From Rubrivivax gelatinosus IL144 (GTDB taxonomy: Bacteria; Pseudomonadota; Gammaproteobacteria; Burkholderiales; Burkholderiaceae_C): DNA of 64,000 nt. A program made the position numbers and the translations under genes. The stretch covers positions 2,046,001-2,110,000 of the forward strand of contig NC_017075.1 of NCBI RefSeq assembly GCF_000284255.1, read 5' to 3'. Positions 7,464 to 16,233 of this stretch are shown one piece after another (the first letter of the stretch is position 1; every line of letters begins with the position of its first letter). Below the pieces are notes generated by a model that worked only from the letters and a program-made list of their open reading frames with translations, was not told where the DNA came from and ran no database searches.

Positions 7464-8822
7464 ATGAGCACCTCGTTCGACCCCGCCTCGACCGCCACCC
7501 AGCTGGCCACGTCGTACACCCAGAACGCCTACAAGCTCCTGTCGACGCAGAGCACGGCGGCCCAGACGACGTCCAGCGCGCTGTCCAAGCTGCGCACCGC
7601 GCTGACGACCTTCGAGTCGGCGCTGTCTTCGCTGTCCTCGTCCAAGGGCGTGAAGACGCTGGCGGCGAGCTTCGACAACACCGCCTACGCCAGCGCGACG
7701 GCGACGAGCAAGGCCGCCACCGGCGCCTACTCGTTCTTCGTCGAGCAGGTCGCGACCAAGCACCAGACCAGCTTCGCGGCGCTGCCCGACGTCAGCGCCG
7801 CCGGCGCCGGCTCGCTGGCGCTGACCATCGGCGGCAGCAACTTCGGCGTCGACCTGAGCAGCGCCGACAGCGACGGCGACGGCAAGGTCACGGCCAGCGA
7901 GATCGCGCGGGCGATCAACGCCAGCAGCGCCAACGACGGCCGCATCGTCGCCAGCGTCATGAGCGTCAACGGCCAGAACCGCCTGGTGCTGACCGCCGCC
8001 GAGACCGGCGCTGCCGGCGCGATCACGCTCGACGCCTCGGGCGTCAGCGACGGCGCCCTGTCAGGCGCGCTGTCGGCCGAGAAGCTGCTGGTGCAGGGCC
8101 GCGACGCCGTGCTCTGGCTCGGCGAGCAGGGCAGCGGCGTCAAGATCCAGCAGGCCAGCAACAGCTTCACCGGCATCACCGGCGTCACCGTCAACCTGAC
8201 CAAGGCGATGGCCAGCGGCGACAAGCCGGTGACGCTGAACGTCGGCGACGACGCCGCGGCCACGGCCGACAACGTCAAGAGCTTCATCAACGCCTACAAC
8301 ACGCTGGAAAGCCTGCTCGACGTCATGACGGCCAACGCCACCAGCAGCGGCACGGCCGCCGGGTCGTTCGCCAGCGACTCGGGCGTGCTGGCGCTGAAGA
8401 GCCGCCTGGGCAACCTGCTGCGCCAGAGCGTCGGCGGCGTGCGCCTGGCCGACTACGGCGTGTCGATCGCCCGCGACGGCCAGATGTCGCTGGACCAGAC
8501 CAAGCTCGAAGCCGGGCTGAAGGCCAAGCCCGAGGGCCTGGCGACGCTGTTCGGCAGCGCGCGCACCGGCGCCACCAGCGGCGTGCTCGGCAGCCTGGCC
8601 GAGCTGGCGCGCAGCTGGAAGTCCGCCGACGGCCAGATCGCCAGCCGCATGGCCTCGGTCGACCGCACGCAAAAGAGCATCGCCAAGCGCCAGGAGGCGC
8701 TCGATCAGCGCTACGAGAGCCTGTACCAGATCTACCTGAAGCAGTTCACCAAGCTGCAGGAACTGCAGAACTCGATGAGCAACGCCAGCAGCCTGTTCGG
8801 CAGCCTGGCCACCACCAGTTGA
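7464..8822 (+). CDS. fliD: Flagellar filament capping protein FliD (HAP2; LafB-type)
   Basis: 452 residues. FliD forms the pentameric cap under which flagellin folds. The N-terminal coiled region (STQSTAAQTTSSALSKLRTA), a flagellin-hook-IN-like segment (GSLALTIGGSNFGVDLSS) and the C-terminal coiled-coil (..RMASVDRTQKSIAKRQEAL) are all present. In lateral flagellar loci flagellin normally precedes this gene, but here the upstream 78 bp contain none. The start has GGGAG at 7450-7454. fliS follows after 25 bp. Confidence 0.92.
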   Translation: MSTSFDPASTATQLATSYTQNAYKLLSTQSTAAQTTSSALSKLRTALTTFESALSSLSSSKGVKTLAASFDNTAYASATATSKAATGAYSFFVEQVATKHQTSFAALPDVSAAGAGSLALTIGGSNFGVDLSSADSDGDGKVTASEIARAINASSANDGRIVASVMSVNGQNRLVLTAAETGAAGAITLDASGVSDGALSGALSAEKLLVQGRDAVLWLGEQGSGVKIQQASNSFTGITGVTVNLTKAMASGDKPVTLNVGDDAAATADNVKSFINAYNTLESLLDVMTANATSSGTAAGSFASDSGVLALKSRLGNLLRQSVGGVRLADYGVSIARDGQMSLDQTKLEAGLKAKPEGLATLFGSARTGATSGVLGSLAELARSWKSADGQIASRMASVDRTQKSIAKRQEALDQRYESLYQIYLKQFTKLQELQNSMSNASSLFGSLATTS

Positions 8823-8847
8823 CCCTCCGCCCACCCGGAACCCGCCC

Positions 8848-9234
8848 GTGATCCAAGACGCCTACCACAGCTACCACGCCGTCGACCTCGGGGCCCGCAC
8901 CGCGCAGGCCTCGCCGGTTCAGCTCGTGCTGATCCTCACCGACGGCCTGATCGAGGAACTCGCGCGCGCTCGCGCCCACATCGTCGCCCGCCGCTACGAG
9001 GCCAAGGCGCAGAGCCTGGAGAAGTGCGTCGCGATCCTCAACGGCCTGTCCAGCGCGCTCGATCTGGAGCAGGGCGGCGAGCTGGTGCAGAACCTCGAAC
9101 GCCTGTACGACTTCTGCGCCCGCCAGCTCTACAAGGCCGGGCAGCAGCTCGAGCCGCGCCACGTCGACGAGGTCGTCGAGCTGCTGCAGACGCTGCGCAA
9201 CGGCTGGCAAGGCCTGCAGGCGCGCCATGGCTGA
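8848..9234 (+). CDS. fliS: Flagellin export chaperone FliS (LafC-type)
   Basis: 128 residues from a GTG start. FliS binds the C-terminus of unpolymerised flagellin and brings it to the export gate. Family hallmarks: the N-terminal YHSYHAVDLGARTAQASPVQLV segment (YxxxxxxTASPxxLVxxLYDG in the family) and the helical bundle with ..LYDFCARQLYKAG... Its presence implies a cognate flagellin, which must be encoded outside this window. Its last bases overlap the start of the next gene. Confidence 0.92.
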   Translation: MIQDAYHSYHAVDLGARTAQASPVQLVLILTDGLIEELARARAHIVARRYEAKAQSLEKCVAILNGLSSALDLEQGGELVQNLERLYDFCARQLYKAGQQLEPRHVDEVVELLQTLRNGWQGLQARHG

Positions 9235-9526
9235 GGCGCAGGCGATGGACCGTCTGGGCGCCGCGCTGCGCCAGGCCGCCGACAGCGGCGACTGGGACGC
9301 GCTGGCCGCAGCCGACGCCGCCACCGCGGCGCTGCTGCGCGAGCGCCTGGCGCGGGGCGCCAGCGACGACGCCGCCGCGCTGGCACGGCTGCGCGCCGCC
9401 CACGCCCACGCCCAGCGCCGCTGCGCCGAAGCCACGGCCGAGGTCGGCCGGCGGCTGCTCGAACTCGCCCGCCAGCGCGACGCCGCGCGGGGTTATGCGG
9501 CGCTGGACGCCGAGGAGGCCGCATGA
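9227..9526 (+). CDS. fliT: FliT-like flagellar export chaperone (LafX/LafD position)
   Basis: 99 residues, all-helical, Ala/Arg-rich, with no individual motif strong enough to identify it alone. Size, helical content and place between fliS and fliK match FliT, the chaperone of FliD in other systems. It starts 8 bp inside fliS and ends overlapping the fliK start, so it is translated as part of the same run. The alternative is an unrelated small operon protein. Confidence 0.65.
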   Translation: MAEAQAMDRLGAALRQAADSGDWDALAAADAATAALLRERLARGASDDAAALARLRAAHAHAQRRCAEATAEVGRRLLELARQRDAARGYAALDAEEAA

Positions 9527-10626
9527 TCGTCGACACCCTGCCGGCGGCGCCGGCCGTCACCCCTGCCGACACGCCGGTGCGCCCGGCCGCCGCGCCCGTC
9601 ACCCCGGCGGCGGCCCCGGCCACGCCGGGCGAGGCCGCGCCGGCCCTGCCGGCCTGGAACGACGCGCTGCTCGCTGCGGCGCTGGCACCGGCCATGGCCG
9701 CCGACGCGCCGGCCGTGACCGACGCCGCTGCGCCGGAGCACGACGACAGCCCCGACGCCGCCGAAGCCGCGCCCGCCGACTGGGCCGGCGCCCTGCAGGT
9801 CGACGTGCTGGCGACGCTGTGGCGTGCGGTGCAGGCGCCGCAGCCGGCCGCACCGACCGACGGCAGCACCGCGGCAGGCGCCACCTCCGCGGTGGCCGCT
9901 GCCGCGACCGAGGCGCTCGCCGCGCCGGCCGCGGCGCCGCTCGTGCCGCCGCCGGCCGTGCCCGTCGCCAGCGCCGCCGCGCCCGCGTCGCCGGCCGTGC
10001 AGCCCGAGTCGCTGCCCTCGACGCCCGCCGCGAGCACGGCCGCGAGCACGGCCGTGGCCGACATCGCCCGGCCGCCGGCGGCCGCCACCCCGGCGCGCAA
10101 CCCCGAGGCCGCGCCGGCGATCGACGCCGCCGACCTCGCCGCGCTGGCCGCCCAGGCCCCGGCCGCCGGCCGCGGCCCGGCGGCGGCGCCCGATGCGGCC
10201 CCGGCGCTCAAGCTGCCGGCCTCGCGCGACGCCTGGAACCAGCCGCTGGTTCAGGCCCTGGGCGAGCGCCTGCGGCTGCAGCTCGGCCACGGCGTCGAGC
10301 AGGCGACGATCCGCCTCGACCCGCCCGAGCTGGGTTCGATCGAGATCGTCGTGCGCCGCGAAGCCGGCGTCGTGCACGTGCAGCTCAGCGCCAGCCATCC
10401 CGACGTGCAGCGCCAGCTGCAGCAGCTCGGCGAGCCGCTGCGCCAGGAACTCGCCCAGCGCCAGGGCGCCGAGGCCAGCGTCGAGGTCGCGCGCCACGGC
10501 GCCGACGCCGACGGCCGCGGTGCGCGCGAGCAGGCGCAGCGCGAGGCCGAGGTCGGCCGCGCGCTGGCCGAAGCCGGCGACGAAGACGCCGCCCCGTTCA
10601 ACTTCCCGACCCGCAGCCCCGCATGA
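9523..10626 (+). CDS. fliK: Flagellar hook-length control protein FliK (LafE-type)
   Basis: 367 residues. The first 225 are an Ala/Pro-rich flexible ruler region; the C-terminal Flg_hook domain has the signature TIRLDPPELGSIEIVV. FliK is secreted while the hook grows and switches the export gate from rod/hook to filament substrates. The extreme Ala/Pro content of the ruler gives long false open frames in other reading frames. It overlaps fliL by ATGA. Confidence 0.92.
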   Translation: MIVDTLPAAPAVTPADTPVRPAAAPVTPAAAPATPGEAAPALPAWNDALLAAALAPAMAADAPAVTDAAAPEHDDSPDAAEAAPADWAGALQVDVLATLWRAVQAPQPAAPTDGSTAAGATSAVAAAATEALAAPAAAPLVPPPAVPVASAAAPASPAVQPESLPSTPAASTAASTAVADIARPPAAATPARNPEAAPAIDAADLAALAAQAPAAGRGPAAAPDAAPALKLPASRDAWNQPLVQALGERLRLQLGHGVEQATIRLDPPELGSIEIVVRREAGVVHVQLSASHPDVQRQLQQLGEPLRQELAQRQGAEASVEVARHGADADGRGAREQAQREAEVGRALAEAGDEDAAPFNFPTRSPA

Positions 10627-11075
10627 AGAAGCCTCTCGTCATCGCGCTGGCCGCTGCCGGCGCCGTGCTGATCGCCGCCGCCGGCGGCGCCTGGTGGTGG
10701 CATTCCCGCCAGGCCCCGGCCGCGGCCGACGGCAGCGCCGCGCCGGCACCGCGCCACGACGTCGAGTACCGCTACGTCACGCTGGACAAGACCATCGTGA
10801 TGCTGCGCCCCGACACCGGCGGCAACCACTACCTCGCGCTGGACCTGGTGTTCAAGACGCCGGTGAAGAAGGAGCGCGAGACCAAGGACCACCTGCCGCT
10901 GCTGCGCACCATCGTCGTCAAGGCGATGTCGGCGCACACGGTGGAAAGCGCCAACAAGCTCGGCGTCGAGGACTTCACGCGCGAGATCAACGACGCCTTC
11001 CGCAAGAGCTACGCCGCCGAGCAGGCCGAGCCGCCGTTCGACGAGGCGCTGATCGCCAAGCTGATCATCGAATGA
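10623..11075 (+). CDS. fliL: Flagellar basal body-associated protein FliL (LafF-type)
   Basis: 150 residues with one N-terminal membrane helix (about residues 5-26) and a periplasmic domain containing ..KTIVMLRPDTGGNHYLALDLVF. FliL surrounds the stator units and supports torque at high load, so its place two genes before motA fits. Start and stop both overlap neighbours (fliK and the sigma factor). Confidence 0.88.
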   Translation: MKKPLVIALAAAGAVLIAAAGGAWWWHSRQAPAAADGSAAPAPRHDVEYRYVTLDKTIVMLRPDTGGNHYLALDLVFKTPVKKERETKDHLPLLRTIVVKAMSAHTVESANKLGVEDFTREINDAFRKSYAAEQAEPPFDEALIAKLIIE

Positions 11076-11797
11076 GCGCGCTGCCCCAACTCCGCTACGA
11101 CGCGTACGGCGAGCCGCCCGCGGCGGCCGCCGGCGCGCTCGACGAGCAGCGCCTGCTGCTGGCGCATGCGGCCATCGTCAAGCGCGTGGTGCGCCAGTTG
11201 CACGCCCAGGTCGGCGGCGTGATGGGCCGCGAGGACATGGAGCAGGTCGGCCTGATGGGCCTCTTGGAGGCGCTGCGCCGCTACGGCCCGCCCGACGAAC
11301 GTTTCCCGGCTTTCGCCGCGGCGCGCGTGCGCGGCGCCGTGCTCGACGAGCTGCGCCGCCAGGACTGGCGCCCGCGCAGCGTGCGCCAGGAAAGCCACCG
11401 CGTGCGCGACGGCGTGCGCGAGCTGCGCCGCCGCCTGGGCCGCGAGCCCAGCGACGGCGAAGTCGCCGCGGCGCTGGGCATGACGCTGCAGGCGCTGCAG
11501 GAGGCGCAGCGCGCCGAGAACGCCGAGGAGCTGGCGAGCTTCGACGAGCTCGTCGCCGAGATGGCCGAGATCCCGTCGGACCAGCGCTCGCCCGAGGACG
11601 CCTACGTCGCGCGGCGCAGCCTGGAGCAGGCGCTGCGCAGCCTGGACGAGCGCGAGCAGCGTGTCGTGCAGCTCTATTACGAGTTCGACCTCGGCCTGCG
11701 CGAGATCGCCGCGGTGCTCGGCCTGACCGAGGCGCGCGTCTGCCAGATCAACAAGGGGGCGCTGCGGAAGATGAAAGTCTTCCTGCAGGCCGCCTGA
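11072..11797 (+). CDS. fliA: RNA polymerase sigma-28 factor for the lateral flagellar regulon (FliA/LafS)
   Basis: 241 residues, the usual length for FliA. Region 2 contains AFAAARVRGAVLDELRRQDW, the sigma-28 hallmark, and region 4 ends with a helix-turn-helix (..LGLREIAAVLGLTEARVCQI). This is the locus-specific sigma factor; the promoter at 1782-1808 is a good predicted target and FlgM at 13744 is its predicted antagonist. It starts inside fliL (ATGA overlap), so it is made as part of the same operon it may activate. Confidence 0.94.
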   Translation: MSALPQLRYDAYGEPPAAAAGALDEQRLLLAHAAIVKRVVRQLHAQVGGVMGREDMEQVGLMGLLEALRRYGPPDERFPAFAAARVRGAVLDELRRQDWRPRSVRQESHRVRDGVRELRRRLGREPSDGEVAAALGMTLQALQEAQRAENAEELASFDELVAEMAEIPSDQRSPEDAYVARRSLEQALRSLDEREQRVVQLYYEFDLGLREIAAVLGLTEARVCQINKGALRKMKVFLQAA

Positions 11798-11812
11798 CAG
11801 CGAAAGACCGTC

Positions 11813-12733
11813 ATGCAATCGATCGTCGGCGTCCTCATCATCCTCGGCTGCGTCTTCGGCGGCTTCATGCTGCACGGCGGGCGCTTCGAGGTCATCTGGC
11901 AGCCGGTGGAGCTGCTGATCATCGTCGGCGCCGGCGCCGGCGCCATCGTGCTCGGCAACCCGCGCCACGTGCTCGCCGAGATGTGGCTGCAGGTGCGCAA
12001 GGTGATGCTGCGCAAGAAGCACGGCGACGAGTTCCACCGCCAGCTGCTGCTGCTGATGTACGAGCTGCTGCAGACCGCCGCCGGCGGCCTGAAGGCGCTG
12101 GACGCGCACGTCGAGGCGCCGCACGAGAGCGAACTCTTCAAGCGCTACCCGCTGGTGCTGCACGAGCCCAAGCTGCTGCACTTCATCGTCGACAACTTCC
12201 GCCTGATGGCGATGGGCAAGATCAACGCCCACGAGCTCGAGGGCGTGCTCGACCAGGAGCTCGAGGCGATCCACGAGGAGCTGTCGCAGCCGGCGCGCTC
12301 GCTGGCCAAGATCGGCGAGGCGATGCCGGGCTTCGGCATCCTGGCCGCGGTGCTGGGCATCGTGATGGCGATGAACGTCGTCGCCGACGGCGCCTCCACC
12401 GGCGAGATCGCGGTGCGCGTGGCCTCGGCGATGGTCGGCACCTTCATCGGCATCTTCTTCTGCTACGGCGTGCTCGACCCGATCAGCAACATGATGAAGC
12501 AGCTGGTCGACGAGGACCTGAGCGCGCTGGAGTCGGTGAAGGTGGTGCTGGTGACGCACGTCTCGGGCAAGCCGCCGCTGCTGGCCATCGACGCCGGCCG
12601 CCGCCTGGTGCAGCTCAACGCCAAGCCCAGCTTCGCCCGCCTGGAGGGCTGGATCGACAAGATGCAGAACCCCGGCGACCCCGACGCCGTGCCGCAGCGC
12701 CGAGCCGGAGACAAGCGTGCCCAGCAAGCCTGA
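11813..12733 (+). CDS. motA: Flagellar stator protein MotA (LafT-type)
   Basis: 306 residues with four membrane helices (two near residues 2-20 and 30-48, two near 178-200 and 208-230) and a large cytoplasmic loop. MotA5MotB2 stators conduct ions and push on FliG. The conserved prolines in PGFGILAAVLG and the charged loop KLLHFIVDNFRL are present. Lateral stators are generally proton-driven. Its 3' end overlaps motB by 17 bp. Confidence 0.93.
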   Translation: MQSIVGVLIILGCVFGGFMLHGGRFEVIWQPVELLIIVGAGAGAIVLGNPRHVLAEMWLQVRKVMLRKKHGDEFHRQLLLLMYELLQTAAGGLKALDAHVEAPHESELFKRYPLVLHEPKLLHFIVDNFRLMAMGKINAHELEGVLDQELEAIHEELSQPARSLAKIGEAMPGFGILAAVLGIVMAMNVVADGASTGEIAVRVASAMVGTFIGIFFCYGVLDPISNMMKQLVDEDLSALESVKVVLVTHVSGKPPLLAIDAGRRLVQLNAKPSFARLEGWIDKMQNPGDPDAVPQRRAGDKRAQQA

Positions 12734-13703
12734 AGCCCTGGTCGCCAAGGGCGGCGGCCACGGCGAGACCATCGTCAAGCGCGCCGCGCGCAAAGGCCAC
12801 GAAGGCGGCCACGGCGGCGCCTGGAAGGTCGCGTTCGCCGACTTCTGCCTGGCGCTGCTGTGCCTGTTCCTCGTGCTGTGGCTGATCGCCGCGCGCGACA
12901 AGGAGAAGGCCGAGGACGCGCTGCGCGCCAGCGGCGCCGGGCTGCTGGCCGACGGCGCCGGCGCGCGCCCGGTGGGCATCGGCGACCGGCCCTCGGGCAG
13001 CCTGATCGACCGCACGCCGGTGCCCTGGCAGAGCAGCGCCGAGCGCCGCAGCGAGGAGCCCGGCGATCAGGAACCGCTGATCGGCAAGCGCCGGCTGGAG
13101 TCGCCCGAGGACCTGCGCGAGCTGCAGCAGACGCTGGCCAAGCTCGGCGAGAAGGCCGGGCTGTCGAACAACCTGCAGAGCGTCATCACGCCGGCCGGCC
13201 TGCGCATCCTGCTGCACGACACCGACCGCCAGGGCCTGTTCGAGCTCGGCAGCGCGCGCCCCGGGGCGCGGCTGCAGCAGCTGCTGCAGGAGATGGGGCC
13301 GCTGTTCGGGCAGCTCGAGAACCAGCTGCTGATCGTCGGCCACACCGACGCCGTGCCCTATGCCGGCGACGGCATGGGCGCGCTGTCGAACTGGGGCCTC
13401 TCCAGCGGCCGCGCGATGGCCGCGCGCACCTGGCTGCGCATCGGCGGCATGCCCGACCGCAGCGTGCTGCAGGTCGTCGGCATGGCCGACAGCGCGCCGC
13501 TGGAGCCGGAGAACCCGCGTGCCGCGGTCAACCGCCGCATCGAGATGCTGCTGCTGACCGGCGCCCAGGCGCGCGCCATCGAAACGATGTTCGGCGCACC
13601 CGTCTCGCGCGTGCCGCTGACCGAAGGCTCGGACGCTGCCGGCGGCCCGGGCGAGAGCTCGATGCTGCGCCAGCTGCTGCCGGCGCGGCTGGGCACGCGC
13701 TGA
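12717..13703 (+). CDS. motB: Flagellar stator protein MotB (LafU-type)
   Basis: 328 residues from a GTG start. A single membrane helix near residues 38-58 carries the invariant ion-binding aspartate (D42 in KVAFADFCLALLCL). The C-terminal OmpA-like peptidoglycan-binding domain (..LLIVGHTDAVPYAG..NWGLSSGRAMAAR) anchors the stator. The His/Gly-rich N-terminal tail is unusual for its histidine content. Overlaps motA. Confidence 0.93.
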   Translation: MPSKPEALVAKGGGHGETIVKRAARKGHEGGHGGAWKVAFADFCLALLCLFLVLWLIAARDKEKAEDALRASGAGLLADGAGARPVGIGDRPSGSLIDRTPVPWQSSAERRSEEPGDQEPLIGKRRLESPEDLRELQQTLAKLGEKAGLSNNLQSVITPAGLRILLHDTDRQGLFELGSARPGARLQQLLQEMGPLFGQLENQLLIVGHTDAVPYAGDGMGALSNWGLSSGRAMAARTWLRIGGMPDRSVLQVVGMADSAPLEPENPRAAVNRRIEMLLLTGAQARAIETMFGAPVSRVPLTEGSDAAGGPGESSMLRQLLPARLGTR

Positions 13704-13743
13704 ACGGGACCCGGCGATGAGAACCAGAACGAGAGGAAGCACC

Positions 13744-14037
13744 ATGAGGATCGTCAGCAACGGCGTCGGCCCGGTGGCCCCCGCCGCCGCCACCAGCGCC
13801 AGCGAGCGCGTCGAGACCACGAGCGCGGCCGCCCCGGCCGCCGCCGCCGTCGTCGCCCCGGCCGCGGCGCTGGAGTCCGACGTGCTCAAGCCCGCTGCCG
13901 CGGCGCTGGCCGCGATGCCCGAGATCGACGAGGCGCGCGTCGCCGAGCTGCGCGACGCGATCGCGCGCGGCGAGATCGGCTTCGACGCCTCCAAGCTCGC
14001 CGGCCTGATCCTGCGCTACCACGGGGGCCGCGGGTGA
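13744..14037 (+). CDS. flgM: Anti-sigma-28 factor FlgM
   Basis: 97 residues with the C-terminal FlgM signature DEARVAELRDAIARGEIGFD..KLAGLIL, which wraps around sigma-28. The Ala/Val-rich N-terminal half is probably disordered, as needed for export through the completed hook. I chose the ATG at 13744 because AGAGGAAG precedes it at 13733-13740; an ATG at 13717 lacks such a site. It shares its end with flgN (GTGA). Having FliA and FlgM in one run gives a closed feedback circuit. Confidence 0.9.
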   Translation: MRIVSNGVGPVAPAAATSASERVETTSAAAPAAAAVVAPAAALESDVLKPAAAALAAMPEIDEARVAELRDAIARGEIGFDASKLAGLILRYHGGRG

Positions 14038-14459
14038 CCCGTCGCGACGCCTACCGTCGCCTGCTGGCCGGCATCAACGCCGACCTGGGCGCCTACGCCG
14101 CGCTCGCGGACCTGCTGGAAAAGCAGTTCCACGCGCTGCTGGCGCACGACGCCAGGACGCTGCAGGCGCTGGGCGCGCGCATCGAGGCCCTGGTCGCCGA
14201 CCTGGACCTGCGCCGTGCCGAGCGCGTCGAGCTGGTCGCCGCGCTGGGCGCCGGCGACGCGCCCAGGCCGGTCGAACGCGTGCTCGAGCCGCTGCCGGCG
14301 GCCACGCGCGAAGCCGCGCTGCAGGCCTGGCGCACGCTGGAGACGCGGCTGCAGGCCTGCCGCCGCAAGAACACGCGCAACTGCGAGCTGCTGATGGGCC
14401 AGCACGCGCACCTGGTGCAACTCAAGGGCGGCGAGGCCGACACCTATGCTCCGGCCTGA
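14034..14459 (+). CDS. flgN: FlgK/FlgL export chaperone FlgN
   Basis: 141 residues from a GTG overlapping the flgM stop. Mostly helical with the FlgN-like segments LADLLEKQFHALLAHDARTL near the N-terminus and ..RRKNTRNCELLMGQH near the C-terminus. FlgN delivers the hook-filament junction proteins FlgK and FlgL, both encoded downstream. Assignment is by composition, motif remnants and the flgM-flgN pairing. Confidence 0.85.
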   Translation: MTRRDAYRRLLAGINADLGAYAALADLLEKQFHALLAHDARTLQALGARIEALVADLDLRRAERVELVAALGAGDAPRPVERVLEPLPAATREAALQAWRTLETRLQACRRKNTRNCELLMGQHAHLVQLKGGEADTYAPA

Positions 14460-15159
14460 AGCCTGGTTCGCCTCGCCGGCCAGCCCGGCCCTGCCGTCCG
14501 CCATCGCCCCGGCGGGCGACGGCCTGCCCTCGGCCGAGTTCCGCTCGCTGCACGAGGAGATCGTGCGTTATGTGCGCGACGGCGAGAGCGCCGCCGCCGA
14601 GCCGATGACCGCCGGCGCCGCGACTTCGCTGGGCGCCGAGGCGCGCGCGCTGCTGCTGCGCAGCGGCGGCGACGACGACACGGCCGGCGAGGGTGCCGAT
14701 GCCGAGCAGCGCCGCCGCTTCGTCGAGCAGGTCGCGCCGCTGGCGCGCGAAGCCGGCGCCCGCCTGGGCGTCGCGCCCGAGATCCTGACCGCGCAGGCGG
14801 CGCTGGAGTCCGGCTGGGGCCAGCGCCCGCTGCGTGCGGCCGACGGCAGCGACAGCCACAACCTCTTCGGCCTGAAGGCCGGCGCCGGCTACGGCGGCGC
14901 CAGCGTCGCCGCGGCGACCACCGAATACGGCGCCCAGGGCGCCTACGCCACGGTCGAGAGCTTCCGCCGCTACGACAGCGCCGCGGAGTCCTTCCGCGAC
15001 GTCACCCGGCTGCTGCAGAGCCCGCGCTACCGCGCCGTGCAGGGCACCGGTGCCGACGTCGGCGCCTATGCCGCGGGCCTGGTGCAGGGCGGCTACGCCA
15101 CCGATCCGCGCTACGCCGAGAAGCTGCAGGCCGTCGTTCGCGGCCTGCGCCAGCGCTAA
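14446..15159 (+). CDS. Stand-alone flagellar glucosaminidase/muramidase (detached FlgJ C-terminal half)
   Basis: 237 residues. The C-terminal 140 residues form a glucosaminidase (FlgJ-C/LytG) domain: ILTAQAALESGWGQRPLR contains the catalytic Glu, and NLFGLKAG and YAAGLVQGGYATDP are family signatures. In enterobacterial FlgJ this enzyme is fused to the rod-cap domain; here that half is a separate gene at 21872. The N-terminal 95 residues show no signal peptide, so export through the flagellar apparatus is likely (inference). It starts inside flgN and is convergent with flgA, the two stop codons overlapping. Confidence 0.85.
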   Translation: MLRPEAWFASPASPALPSAIAPAGDGLPSAEFRSLHEEIVRYVRDGESAAAEPMTAGAATSLGAEARALLLRSGGDDDTAGEGADAEQRRRFVEQVAPLAREAGARLGVAPEILTAQAALESGWGQRPLRAADGSDSHNLFGLKAGAGYGGASVAAATTEYGAQGAYATVESFRRYDSAAESFRDVTRLLQSPRYRAVQGTGADVGAYAAGLVQGGYATDPRYAEKLQAVVRGLRQR

Positions 15160-15869
15160 CGCGACGAGGACGACATGCTCTCCGGCTCCACCTGCCCCGT
15201 TTCCACGACACGCGCCCGGATGACGCTGCCGTTGGCGGTGTTGCGCACCCGGATCGTCTGGCCGCGCCGGCCGGCGTCCAGCGCCTGCCCGGGCACGACG
15301 ACCTCGACCGATTCGCGCCGGGCGCGGATCTGCACGCTGTCGCCGCGGCGCACCAGCAGCGGCTCGACGAGCACCCGTGGGCCCAGCGGCTGGCCGGCGG
15401 CCAGCGAGCGCTGCGCGACGCGGCCGATCGCCTCGTCGGCCTCGGCGAAGAGCTCGGCACCGGGCGTGACCTCGCGGCGCTCGAAGACCACGTCGTCGGC
15501 GGCCAGCACGTGCCCCGAGGCCAGCGGCAGCGCCGCCACCGGCAGCTCGGCGCTGAGCCGGGCGCGCACGACGAACACCTGCCCCGGCGCGTCGGAGCCC
15601 GGGCAGGACAGCTCGAAGCGCATGCGCGAGGGCATGCGCGTGTCCAGCGCGCGCACCTCGGGCGCGGCGCAGGCCGGCGGCCGGCTGGCCGTCGCCGCGC
15701 GCGCCTCGGCCTGCACCTGCGGTTCGCGCCAGCCGGCGCGCTCGGCCTGCTCGAGCAGCAGCTTGCGCGCCGCAGCCGACACCAGCGCCTCGCCCGAAGG
15801 CGCGGCCACCGCCGCGGCGGCGAGCGCGGCACCGATCAACAAGGTATTCGTCAAGCGGAGGACATGCAT
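15156..15869 (-). CDS. flgA: Flagellar P-ring assembly chaperone FlgA
   Basis: 237 residues with a Sec signal peptide (TLLIGAALAAAAVAAPSGEA) and C-terminal SAF domain (..GDSVQIRARRESVEVVVPGQALDAG), as in FlgA, the periplasmic chaperone for FlgI. It is the only inverted gene in the run. Its ATG (15869-15867) and the flgB ATG (15868-15870) share the tetranucleotide CATG, so there is no intergenic space and each promoter and ribosome-binding site must lie inside the other gene. Confidence 0.9.
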   Translation of the reverse strand: MHVLRLTNTLLIGAALAAAAVAAPSGEALVSAAARKLLLEQAERAGWREPQVQAEARAATASRPPACAAPEVRALDTRMPSRMRFELSCPGSDAPGQVFVVRARLSAELPVAALPLASGHVLAADDVVFERREVTPGAELFAEADEAIGRVAQRSLAAGQPLGPRVLVEPLLVRRGDSVQIRARRESVEVVVPGQALDAGRRGQTIRVRNTANGSVIRARVVETGQVEPESMSSSSR

Positions 15870-16233
15870 GGCAATCGATTTCACGAAGGCGCTCGGGGTG
15901 CACCCGCAGGCGCTGGCCCTGCGGGCCCGGCGCACCGAGGTGCTGGCCTCGAACATCGCCAACGAGAGCACCCCGGGCTTCCAGGCCCGCGACCTCGACT
16001 TCGCGCAGGCGCTCTCCCAGGCCGCCGACGAGGCCGGCGACGGCCCGGCATTAGACACCGACGACGCGCTGAAGTACCGCGTGCCGTACCACGCGCGCCT
16101 GGACGGCGGCACCGTCGAACTCGGCGCCGAACAGGCCGCGTTCTCGCAGAACGTCTCGGACTTCCAGACCAGCCTGACGTTCGTGAACATGAAACTCAGA
16201 GGCCTCGCGAAGGCCATCGAAGGGCAATCGTGA
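15868..16233 (+). CDS. flgB: Proximal rod protein FlgB
   Basis: 121 residues. FlgB is the first rod subunit above FliE. The N-terminal rod motif LASNIANESTPGFQARDLDF and C-terminal ..FVNMKLRGLAKAI are typical. GGAGG at 15857-15861 lies 6 nt before the ATG, inside flgA. The stop overlaps the flgC start (GTGA). Confidence 0.93.
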   Translation: MAIDFTKALGVHPQALALRARRTEVLASNIANESTPGFQARDLDFAQALSQAADEAGDGPALDTDDALKYRVPYHARLDGGTVELGAEQAAFSQNVSDFQTSLTFVNMKLRGLAKAIEGQS

